The translations under genes were made by a program, and so were the position numbers. The notes below the pieces were generated by a model. The model saw only the letters and a list, made by a program, of their open reading frames with translations. It was not told the origin of the DNA and made no database searches. From NCBI GenBank assembly GCA_910577735.1, contig CAJTOO010000008.1, positions 102,751-166,750 of the forward strand: DNA of 64,000 nucleotides, given 5' to 3'. Source of the DNA: an uncultured Lachnospiraceae bacterium (GTDB lineage Bacteria > Bacillota > Clostridia > Lachnospirales > Lachnospiraceae). How positions within the stretch are numbered: position 1 is the stretch's first letter; the number at the start of each line of letters is the position of its first letter. Positions 15,941-21,960 of the stretch are shown piece after piece.

Positions 15941-16115
15941 GGCCACTAAAAAGCAGCTAAGAAGAATTATTCAAGAAGTATGGGGAGCTATAACAGAATG
16001 GTTTAGTTGGGATGAAAATCAAGCATTGGTTCTTTCGATCATAGCGCTTTTGATTAGTAGTATATCTGCTATTTTATCGATAAGTAGACTAATACAATAT
16101 TTGATATCACACTGA
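15915..16115 (+). CDS. Small single-pass membrane protein
   Basis: 66 residues from the ATG at 15915, overlapping the preceding gene by 26 bp and preceded by GGGAGGTGAG. A lysine-rich N-terminus is followed by a hydrophobic span (ALVLSIIALLISSISAILSI). No family recognised. It resembles the many tiny membrane proteins of Firmicute phage early regions. Confidence 0.55.
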   Translation: MKLGSKKNKATKKQLRRIIQEVWGAITEWFSWDENQALVLSIIALLISSISAILSISRLIQYLISH

Positions 16116-16208
16116 GAAGGCTTACTCCGATGGCCGCGATGGAGCTCATTTTGGCAAAACGAGCATTTTTGGCAGCGTTTGATGCATGTAAATTATTCAG
16201 AAATTCAT
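16069..16208 (-). pseudogene. Frameshifted small membrane protein gene
   Basis: The frame reads EFLNNLHASNAAKNARFAKMSSIAAIGVSLLSVISNIVLVYL in pieces and ends at 16069. The ATG at 16208-16206 sits one base out of frame with it; adding one G after that ATG gives an intact protein beginning MEFLNNLHASNAAK. It is the minus-strand partner of the first copy of the shared promoter module and overlaps the 3' end of the plus-strand gene at 15915. The restored start is inference. Confidence 0.45.
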
Positions 16209-16267
16209 AGCCAGGTAAGAAGATTATACCACAAGAATAATTAAACGGATAGAAGGAGGTGAGAAAA

Positions 16268-16546
16268 GTGAGAATCGGAGGAAAAGAGTATTTAGAGGTT
16301 CTTATCTGCGATAGTGAAAATAATCTGCTTGTGAGCATAACAGATGAGAACGTTATCGAAGAGAAAAATTGCAAGGTCGTGTACGTGCCAGTTGAGAAGA
16401 GGAGCGACAGAATAGAAGAGTTAACAAAGCCTCTTATCGATTATCTGAAGGATAACTACCACCCGTATACTTCCATAGTGATAACACCCGAGAGGGTGGC
16501 AGTCATCGAGACAGTTCAATCAATACCGAAGGATTGTATCAGTTAG
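16268..16546 (+). CDS. Uncharacterised 92-residue protein, cassette 1
   Basis: Starts at the GTG at 16268, preceded by AAGGAGGTG from the promoter module. It begins MRIGGKEYLEVLICDSENNLLVSI; no domain recognised. It may have a beta-rich N-terminal half and contains KPLIDYLKDNYHP. Its 3' end overlaps the convergent KTSC gene by 4 bp. Confidence 0.6.
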   Translation: MRIGGKEYLEVLICDSENNLLVSITDENVIEEKNCKVVYVPVEKRSDRIEELTKPLIDYLKDNYHPYTSIVITPERVAVIETVQSIPKDCIS

Positions 16547-16746
16547 TTGACTCTGCGGTATCTGTGCACTTTGTCCAAGCGGGATAGCGCAGAACCGAGG
16601 GAAGGTGATCCTAGGAAAGCAGTATATTCAGACTGGCTCACATCGTAGTACTGGTATACCGCGCCGTCTGGAAATCCTACTTCCATGACATTATCTTCCC
16701 AGCCAACGGAACTGATTCGGCTGGATGAAACGGGTTGTCTTTTCAT
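16543..16746 (-). CDS. KTSC-domain protein
   Basis: 67 residues spanning one KTSC domain: SSRISSVGWEDNVMEVGFPDGAVYQYYDVSQSEYTAFLGSPSLGSALSRL. KTSC domains are small beta-rich folds in phage and polyvalent proteins, possibly RNA-binding; the usual Lys-Thr-Ser of the name is absent in this short form. The start is preceded by GGAGCG from the second promoter module. Convergent with the gene at 16268. Confidence 0.75.
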   Translation of the reverse strand: MKRQPVSSSRISSVGWEDNVMEVGFPDGAVYQYYDVSQSEYTAFLGSPSLGSALSRLDKVHRYRRVN

Positions 16747-16842
16747 TATAACGCTCCTTTCAGAAGTACTCGGCTGATGCGAACAGCCTGTAAGGAAATT
16801 ATACCACAGAAATAATCGGGTTGATAGGAGGTGAAAATCGCT

Positions 16843-17019
16843 ATGAATAGGGAAGCAAAAGAAGATGGAACTGTGTTAGATATTAAGGTAGGGTGCGACA
16901 TTTCAGACGTTAAAGAGGCGGAAAAGAAAGTTGAAAGGCTTGTGGAACTCCTTAAGGAGGCCAACACGTTAGTGGATGAGCTGGCCTCAAAGGAGATAGA
17001 TTTAAAAATTAATGTCTAA
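16843..17019 (+). CDS. Short coiled-coil protein, cassette 2
   Basis: 58 residues from the ATG at 16843, behind AGGAGGTGA of the second module. The sequence VKEAEKKVERLVELLKEANTLVDELA is a heptad coiled coil. It has an acidic N-terminus and no cysteine. It overlaps the convergent zinc-ribbon gene by 18 bp. Function unknown. Confidence 0.6.
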   Translation: MNREAKEDGTVLDIKVGCDISDVKEAEKKVERLVELLKEANTLVDELASKEIDLKINV

Positions 17020-17220
17020 ATTTACTTTGATCTGCCTCTGACAAATGGGACAAAAGTTTATACCGGATTGGACCTTTATGACGGAATTGCAGTGAGGGCA
17101 TTTGCGTTCAAAGGTCATCGAATTGGCTTTATCTCTCGCCATATTCAGCACATTCTTTTCTAGGTCACGTGAGAAACGTCTCATATCAGATGAACTGTTG
17201 AGATTATATTTTTTTGGCAT
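17002..17220 (-). CDS. Small zinc-ribbon protein
   Basis: 72 residues. KCPHCNSVIKV and NFCPICQRQIKV supply a Cys4 zinc ribbon in the C-terminal half; the N-terminal half is helical and basic (RRFSRDLEKNVLNMARDKAN). The start lies beside the third promoter module. Probably a nucleic-acid or protein-binding accessory protein. Confidence 0.65.
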   Translation of the reverse strand: MPKKYNLNSSSDMRRFSRDLEKNVLNMARDKANSMTFERKCPHCNSVIKVQSGINFCPICQRQIKVNLDINF

Positions 17221-17326
17221 CGAAAAGTATCCTTTACTAAATACTCGGCTGGTGCAAACAGCCTGTAGGGAGATTATACCACAAGAATAATTAATTAAAT
17301 AGATAGAGGGAGGTGATATAGAGCAA

Positions 17327-17412
17327 ATGAGGGAAAAAATCCAATTTCCATTCTTGTAAGCATTATAGCAGCAATAATTATTACAATTTTATGTAAGCAT
17401 TTTTTAGGCTAA
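17327..17412 (+). pseudogene. Tiny membrane peptide gene broken in an A-tract
   Basis: Behind the third module's GGGAGGTGA, the ATG at 17327 opens MREK and then leaves frame at the A6 run at 17334-17339. With one more A the frame gives a 28-residue peptide, MREKNPISILVSIIAAIIIT plus eight residues, ending at 17412. This is a plausible single-pass peptide of a type common in these phages. The lesion may be real decay, phase variation in the A-tract, or a sequencing error. Confidence 0.5.
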
Positions 17413-17541
17413 CCGCATAAGAAGAAAGTAATTAATGAGATGATTACAGCTACGATAGCTGGTATAAAGATATCACTTATAAAGCATTTAAAACAGTATT
17501 CTTTATAAAAACGTCCTTGTGTTGACAATCTATAAAGAAAG

Positions 17542-17868
17542 TTGGATAAGTCGATGCTGGTACTTGCAAGCAATGAATTAGGTCAGAATTCATTTGCAAT
17601 GGCTGGGATAAGTAAAGAGTTAGTCAAGAGAAAATGGTTTCCTGTTGTGATTCTTATCACATTGGATTATCTTCTTCAGGGCTTCACGATACATAGTGTC
17701 ATAAAAAGATTATTCAAGATAGAGATGACTGAGATGGATACAACAAAGATAGCATTGGTTTTATCTATCATTACAATGTTTTCCAACATTGCACTTTTTT
17801 CTATAACAAGAGGCATTAGATTCAGAGTTTTAAAATACTGCTTTTGTCTGTGCAATATAAAGTATTGA
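17542..17868 (+). CDS. Uncharacterised membrane protein
   Basis: 108 residues from the TTG at 17542 (104 from the ATG at 17554). Two hydrophobic spans, around residues 32-50 (FPVVILITLDYLLQGFTI) and 70-90 (IALVLSIITMFSNIALFSIT), suggest a two-pass membrane protein. TTGACA at about 17522 could be its -35. No family recognised. It overlaps the 5' end of the mosaic ICE fragment that follows. Confidence 0.45.
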   Translation: MDKSMLVLASNELGQNSFAMAGISKELVKRKWFPVVILITLDYLLQGFTIHSVIKRLFKIEMTEMDTTKIALVLSIITMFSNIALFSITRGIRFRVLKYCFCLCNIKY

Positions 17869-18378
17869 TTTTTGATTTGGTGGTAGTCTGCACTTCCAAT
17901 TCAATTTGTAATGGAGTGGCAGACATTTTTGAGTTTGCACAGAGGGAATACGGACTTGGAAAGAGTACCGTGAGCCGTTTCATCGCCATCAATGAGAAGT
18001 ATAGTGAAGGCGGGGATTCCCTGGAACTGCGAAAGGAATACAAAGACTTTTCCTATTCAAAGCTCTCAGAGATGCTGACGCTGCCAGATGGGGAACTGGG
18101 TCTGATCAGGGAAAGGACAACCACGATCAAAGAGATCCGGGAACTGAAGAATTTCGACAGGCAGGAGCCGGCAGACGAAAAAGGAACAGATGCAGTCACA
18201 CAGAAGATGAGAAGCATGGAGAGGAAAGTCAGGGCACTCAAGAAGGAAAGGGATGCGCTCAAAGAGATGAATCTGGATACGAAGGACATCGATAATAAGA
18301 TCAGGCGTAGGACAGAGGAATCCGTTGAAAAAGCATCTGATTCTGGTATAATGAAAAGCAATAAAGGAAAACTAAAGA
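17844..18378 (+). pseudogene. Fragment of an ICE-type DNA-binding protein
   Basis: From codon ~22 the frame reads ICNGVADIFEFAQREYGLGK and continues STVSRFIAINEKYSEGGDS, then KLSEMLTLPDGELGLIRERT. That block is common in ParB/RepB-like regulators of conjugative elements. The usual N-terminus is missing (the first ~20 codons are hydrophobic junk from the upstream gene), and a Lys/Glu-rich coiled coil follows. The frame then runs without a stop into the separate gene at 18379. I read this as an ICE gene fragment joined to phage sequence. Confidence 0.55.
18325..18352 (+). promoter_or_regulatory. Promoter inside the ICE fragment driving the MNLQFF gene
   Basis: TTGAAA (18325-18330), 16-bp spacer, TGGTATAAT with TATAAT at 18347-18352, an extended -10. 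It lies 27 bp before the ATG at 18379, showing that gene is an independent unit. Confidence 0.75.
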
Positions 18379-18647
18379 TGAATTTACAATTTTTCTCTGA
18401 ACAAGATATATATAGACAGGAATCGGGTTCTTTAAAGCGTGCCATCAGGAAGTATGAGAAGAGGATGAGTGAGCAGGAAGAATATCTGAGAAATCCGGAG
18501 ATGCACTGCAGAGATTGGAATGAAAAATCAATCGAGGAGCAGGAAGGATTAAAGAGACACTGGAATAAAGAGATCCGTAATTTTAAACTGTCCATTCAGG
18601 ACAGGGTAGCAGAGTTGCAGAAAAGAGGCGATTATGATGATGACTGA
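18379..18647 (+). CDS. Phage-associated coiled-coil protein (MNLQFF family)
   Basis: 89 residues starting MNLQFFSEQDIYRQESGSLK, behind AAAGGA. The MNLQFF start and the LKRAIRKYEKRMSEQEEYL / KRHWNKEIRNFKLSIQDRVAELQKRGDY pattern recur as the tail of minor head (MuF-like) proteins and as small stand-alone proteins near PBECR nucleases in Clostridia. Function unknown. The frame is open upstream into an ICE fragment, but its own promoter and ribosome binding site support this start. Confidence 0.6.
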
Positions 18648-18870
18648 GACATTGACAAGAGAGGGAATGAAATATATAGTTGCAAGATTATTGGATAACG
18701 CCAATGATGCTGCAGAAGAGTATGGCAGAGATAAAGATAATAAGTTTCAGGCGGGAAGAAGATCAGCTTATTATGAGATGCTGGACATCTTACGGACAGA
18801 GCTGGATGTCAGAGATGAAGATCTGAAAGAATTTGGTCTGGATATTGACCTGGAGGGGAATTTTGCATAG
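18634..18870 (+). CDS. Small conserved phage-type protein
   Basis: 78 residues beginning MMMTETLTREGMKYIVARLL. Helical and acidic with a conserved-looking core (GRRSAYYEMLDILRTELDVRDEDLKEFGLDID). It overlaps the MNLQFF gene by 14 bp and is probably translated with it. Similar small proteins pair with MNLQFF proteins in Firmicute elements; role unknown. Confidence 0.6.
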   Translation: MMMTETLTREGMKYIVARLLDNANDAAEEYGRDKDNKFQAGRRSAYYEMLDILRTELDVRDEDLKEFGLDIDLEGNFA

Positions 18871-18878
18871 CATAAAAA

Positions 18879-19265
18879 TTGAAGTGGTGCAATCAAAGAT
18901 TCAGTGATATGGTGATATACAGCATGAGTAGTGCAAAAAGAGAAGAGAGATACCAACAATTCGTGCGGGGATGGGTAAATTATTTCAAACTTGCAGATAT
19001 GAAGAAGCTTCTCAAAGAGACAGATGAATGGGCAAGACGCAGAATCAGGGCGGTATACTGGAAACAATGGAAGAAAATCAAGACAAAATACCGAATGCTC
19101 AAAGCGTTAGGGCTTGAACATTGGAAAGCAAAAGAACTTGCCTGTAGCAGAAAAGGTTACTGGAGAATGGCGCAAGTCTTAAACCAAATCTTTTCAAATA
19201 AAATAATAGCCAGGCTGGGATATACATCCATGCTTGACTATTATCTGGTAGTTTGTGAAAACTAA
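18879..19265 (+). pseudogene. Group II intron maturase, C-terminal fragment
   Basis: About 115 residues match the last part of a group II intron-encoded protein: YQQFVRGWVNYFKLADMKKL, WARRRIRAVYWKQWKKIKTK, CSRKGYWRMAQVLNQIFS. This is domain X (maturase) plus the short tail. The reverse transcriptase domain (YADD motif) is absent; the fragment begins abruptly after the small gene at 18634. It cannot act alone. Confidence 0.9.
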
Positions 19266-19350
19266 GGAACCGCCGTGTACGGAACCGTACGCACGGTGGT
19301 GTGAGAGGTCGGCTAATCAAGTAATGGTTGGCCTCCTGCTCGATTATATG
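19266..19350 (+). ncRNA. 3' end of a group II intron (domains V and VI)
   Basis: Directly after the maturase stop, AACCGCCGTGTACGG and CCGTACGCACGGTGG fold as domain V, followed by TGTGAGAGGTCGG. CTAATCAAG and CTCGATTAT flank the domain VI hairpin, with a bulged-A candidate. This is the normal 3' boundary of the intron whose front half is missing; excision is impossible. Confidence 0.8.
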
Positions 19351-19419
19351 ATAATTAAGATTTACCGAGATGATAACCTCAGATATTGTCAAAATGCAGT
19401 TAGGAATAGCATAGCCAGA

Positions 19420-20055
19420 TTAAAACTTTCTCCTGAGTTCCACAACTTTGCCTAAGATTCGTACGGGTTTATCTTCAATTTCTTTTTGGCTAAAATACAT
19501 TGGTTCATAGTTAGCATTCAAAGATACCAGAGCAATGCTGCTTTCATATTTTTTCAAGCGCTTGCAGACACCATCGTTGCCGTTAACAAGAGCAATGACA
19601 ATCTCATCATTCTCTGCATCGTCCTGCTGGCGGACAATCACCGTATCTCCATTATGTATATCTGGTTCCATACTGTCTCCCCGGATACGGAGTCCGAAGA
19701 ATTTGCCGGTCCTGGCCAGATCTTTTGTAATTTCCTCAGTGTCAATCACATTTTCAATAGCTTCGATTGGAATACCGGCAGCTACACGTCCCAGCACATT
19801 TACAATGACACCATGGGATGATTGCGTGGGAGAGGTACCTATGTTGGTTAAATCTGTATCACATAAATCATTGACAGACAGATTAAAAAAAGAAGCGATT
19901 TCACTTGCCTTTTTCAAGGTCGGTTCAGATACACCGGATTCCCACTTGGTAATTGTAGTGTAAGATTTATATCCCAACTTTTCAGCCAAGTCTTCCTGAC
20001 TAAGTCCATGCTGTGTTCTCAAGTAACGAATATTATTTCCAATGCTGATGATCAA
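19420..20055 (-). CDS. LexA/CI-like repressor of the tail locus (second S24 repressor)
   Basis: About 211 residues. HTH_3 at ~1-60 (IGNNIRYLRTQHGLSQEDLAEKL continuing), then an S24 autoprotease: Ala-Gly cleavage site in RVAAGIPIE, Ser in GDSMEPDIHNGD, Lys in GVCKRLKKYE. The start is uncertain: GAGGGGG at ~20058-20065 leaves only GTG 20058 or TTG 20055 close by, or a rare ATC just inside. It is divergent from the tail operon, and TATGAA-N5-TTCATA boxes lie in between, so it very likely represses the tail genes and is inactivated during SOS. Confidence 0.88.
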   Translation of the reverse strand: MIISIGNNIRYLRTQHGLSQEDLAEKLGYKSYTTITKWESGVSEPTLKKASEIASFFNLSVNDLCDTDLTNIGTSPTQSSHGVIVNVLGRVAAGIPIEAIENVIDTEEITKDLARTGKFFGLRIRGDSMEPDIHNGDTVIVRQQDDAENDEIVIALVNGNDGVCKRLKKYESSIALVSLNANYEPMYFSQKEIEDKPVRILGKVVELRRKF

Positions 20056-20132
20056 CACCCCCTCTATAGTAAATATAATATTATAGTATTTATGAAAATA
20101 AATCAACATAGTTTGAGTAAAAATCAACAAAA

Positions 20133-20149
20133 TATGAAAATAGTTCATA
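20133..20149. promoter_or_regulatory. Operator O1 of the tail-locus repressor
   Basis: TATGAA-AATAG-TTCATA, a perfect 6+5+6 dyad, between the repressor start and the rightward promoter. Confidence 0.75.
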
Positions 20150-20155
20150 TATGTA

Positions 20156-20184
20156 TTGACATATGAAAAATATTCATATATGCT
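20156..20184 (+). promoter_or_regulatory. Rightward promoter of the tail locus
   Basis: TTGACA (20156-20161), 17-bp spacer, TATGCT (20179-20184). Operator O2 fills the spacer exactly, so repressor binding would block RNA polymerase. The small gene at 20206 follows with AGGGAGGTGA. Confidence 0.8.
20162..20178. promoter_or_regulatory. Operator O2, inside the promoter spacer
   Basis: TATGAA-AAATA-TTCATA, the same dyad as O1, lying precisely between -35 and -10. Confidence 0.8.
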
Positions 20185-20205
20185 ACAGGCAGGGAGGTGA
20201 AAGAA

Positions 20206-20370
20206 ATGTTACGGAACTTTCTAAAAGAACCTGGAGCAGATCAGAGCAATACATATGCAGCGGCGGCCAGGGAAATATGTATTTGTGATAGGATGTATAC
20301 TGTGCGGAAAAGGTATATATTAAATGCTGCGGTGCGTAAGATAAAATCCATTATTGAGTTTAGATGTTAA
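20206..20370 (+). CDS. Small basic protein, first gene of the tail operon
   Basis: 54 residues starting MLRNFLKEPGADQSNTYAAA, with GGGAGGTGA 6 bases before the ATG. It contains three cysteines (CICD, and the last residue) and several Arg/Lys. No family recognised. Being first behind the repressed promoter, it may be a regulator or simply a leader protein. Confidence 0.5.
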   Translation: MLRNFLKEPGADQSNTYAAAAREICICDRMYTVRKRYILNAAVRKIKSIIEFRC

Positions 20371-20393
20371 ATGGTATATTTTTTTACTTTATA

Positions 20394-20410
20394 TGTGAAA
20401 AATATTCATA
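20394..20410. promoter_or_regulatory. Operator O3 of the tail-locus repressor
   Basis: TGTGAA-AAATA-TTCATA, one mismatch from the O1/O2 dyad, 100 bp upstream of the ArpU-like gene. It may control a second promoter or give cooperative binding. Confidence 0.65.
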
Positions 20411-20513
20411 TATAATACTGATAATAGCGGACTTAATAAAGGATAGAAAAGAAATATGAGAGTGTGTACGAAAGGAAAGTATTCTAATATTACATAATAC
20501 AGGGAGGACAGGT

Positions 20514-20933
20514 ATGATAGAAAAAGATTCATGGCGCATTATAGAAATTGTTATTCGCAGGTATCCGGCGGTAAAGAGACAGTATGAAGAGTACATAGAT
20601 AATATCATGGCTTCATCATCAGTACCGGCAACAATCATAAAGGTATCGGAGGATTATAGCAAGCCTCAGTCCGTGACAGAGGCAAAGGCACTTAAGATGA
20701 CTTCTGTGAGGGCAGAAACATTAAAAAAGCAAATAGGAGCAGTAGAATTGGTCTATAAAAACCTGGGACCGGAAGAGCAGAAGGTAATGCAGAAGCGTTT
20801 TTGGTCTGAGAGGGAAAGAAACATTCCCTATACCAAGATAGATGGCGTGGGATATTCGGAACGGCAGATGAGGAGAATCGTTAAGAAGATCATTGTTCAG
20901 GTTGGTGTATATCTAGGGGAGGTAGCGTGTTGA
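20514..20933 (+). CDS. ArpU-like late-gene transcriptional regulator
   Basis: 139 residues, the usual size of ArpU/XpaF-type phage regulators. The N-terminal half is helical; the C-terminal half reads ELVYKNLGPEEQKVMQKRFW and YTKIDGVGYSERQMRRIVKKII, a sigma-70 region 4-like helix-turn-helix. GGGAGG precedes the start. Such proteins switch on late (tail and lysis) genes in Gram-positive phages. A promoter-like TATAAT at 21013 and a hairpin lie downstream, before the first tail gene. Confidence 0.72.
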   Translation: MIEKDSWRIIEIVIRRYPAVKRQYEEYIDNIMASSSVPATIIKVSEDYSKPQSVTEAKALKMTSVRAETLKKQIGAVELVYKNLGPEEQKVMQKRFWSERERNIPYTKIDGVGYSERQMRRIVKKIIVQVGVYLGEVAC

Positions 20934-21012
20934 AAGGGCAACCACAGTATGGATTTATATAATGAATTCTCAAACAAGAAGATGGCCGGATTTTTCATTA
21001 AAGATGTGTTAT

Positions 21013-21083
21013 TATAATACCATGATAAAATGAAACAAAGGGAAAAGAGCAGAAAACATCAGAGAAATCTGGTGTTTTTTGTT
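21013..21083 (+). promoter_or_regulatory. Late promoter candidate and terminator-like hairpin before the tail genes
   Basis: TGTTATTATAATACC gives a perfect -10 (21013-21018) with no good -35, as expected for an activator-dependent late promoter. ACATCAGA-GAAA-TCTGGTGT plus TTTTTT follows at about 21055-21081 and looks like a terminator. Together they could make tail expression depend on the ArpU-like protein, either by activation or antitermination. The regulatory role is inference. Confidence 0.5.
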
Positions 21084-21161
21084 GGCCATGTTCGGACCAA
21101 TTGCAGAAGGGATGTAACAGGTCAGGTTAAAGAATGTGGACGTAGTAAGAGGAGGATTGGC

Positions 21162-21653
21162 ATGACAGTCTATCAATTACAAAAAGATATGGCAGAGGAG
21201 ATTGCAGACACACTTTCCGATATGCTGTTTCAGGATGCAAAAGGGACCCAGGTGCAGATAAAGGTATATTGTCAGAATGTGCCAAAGAAGCAGCCGGAGG
21301 TTAAATCAGAAGTAAATATGGAAGAGAGAGAGGAGAACGAATACCCCTCTTGCGTTGTGAGAGCAGAGTCAGGTCAGATATTTAACGGAGGACAAAGGAT
21401 ATCCATCGTAATAAATATTGCAATATTTAGTGATGATATACGAAACCAGGGGCAAGAGGAATTGCTAAATATATTTCATAAGATTGCAGAACGGTTTATC
21501 AGAAATCCGGTGTTAAAAGATAAATACAGATTAGTACAGAATGAAGGCGTAAGCTGGGAATTGGATGACAAAATTAAGTATCCATATTTCATTGGAAGAA
21601 TGGCAATGAAATGGGATGCTTTTTTTGTAGAAATGGAGGAGGACAATGTCTGA
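21162..21653 (+). CDS. Phage tail terminator/completion-like protein
   Basis: 163 residues from the ATG at 21162, with AGGAGGATTGGC just before; the frame is open further upstream but without a ribosome binding site. It reads MTVYQLQKDMAEEIADTLSD and later ISIVINIAIFSDDIRNQGQEELLNIFHKIAERF, matching small proteins that precede the sheath gene in Firmicute myovirus clusters. Assignment comes mainly from position and size. Confidence 0.6.
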   Translation: MTVYQLQKDMAEEIADTLSDMLFQDAKGTQVQIKVYCQNVPKKQPEVKSEVNMEEREENEYPSCVVRAESGQIFNGGQRISIVINIAIFSDDIRNQGQEELLNIFHKIAERFIRNPVLKDKYRLVQNEGVSWELDDKIKYPYFIGRMAMKWDAFFVEMEEDNV

Positions 21654-21687
21654 AAAGAAGAAAGCAGAAAGAAAAAAGGAGGAAACA

Positions 21688-21960
21688 ATGAGAAAACAGG
21701 TAATGAGTGAAGAGAAGTCAGCAGTCATCTATCTGGGGCCCGCGATTGCGGGCGTGGCAGTACCGGGAACAGTTTACCGGAATGGAGTCACACCACAGAT
21801 GCAAAAGGCAGTGGGAGAAGTTCCAGCGATTGGCAGATTGTTGGTGCCGGTAGAGCATACGGCAAAGATGAGAAAAGAATTAAGGGATTCTCAGACTGCC
21901 GCAAGTGTATGTTATCAGAAAGCATTAGAGTATGCGACACAGAAAGGAGCAGAGAAATGA
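21688..21960 (+). CDS. Small conserved protein upstream of the sheath gene
   Basis: 90 residues from the ATG at 21688, which has AAGGAGGAAACA; an in-frame ATG at 21646 also has a ribosome binding site and would add 14 lysine/glutamate-rich residues. The core VIYLGPAIAGVAVPGTVYRNG is conserved in Firmicute tail clusters. It may be a tail-assembly factor; function unknown. Its stop overlaps the sheath start (ATGA). Confidence 0.6.
   Translation: MRKQVMSEEKSAVIYLGPAIAGVAVPGTVYRNGVTPQMQKAVGEVPAIGRLLVPVEHTAKMRKELRDSQTAASVCYQKALEYATQKGAEK

Larger units (their letters stand above)
16205..17316. repeat. Three-copy divergent promoter module separating tiny gene pairs
   Basis: Copies lie at about 16205-16263, 16769-16836 and 17243-17317. 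Each runs: CTCGGCTG-type block with GAACAGCCTGTA (complete in copies 2 and 3), GATTATACCACA(A)GAATAAT, a short AT block ending GATAG, then (G)GAGGTGA. The right side gives the ribosome binding site of a plus-strand small gene; the left side carries the start of a minus-strand small gene. The module therefore looks like a portable two-way promoter into which small cassettes are swapped. Confidence 0.7.

Noticed and set aside
18053..18595. 180-codon minus-strand frame opposite the ICE/MNLQFF region
   Set aside because: Serine/phenylalanine/leucine-rich translation is the mirror of a Glu/Lys-rich coding strand; it is a shadow.
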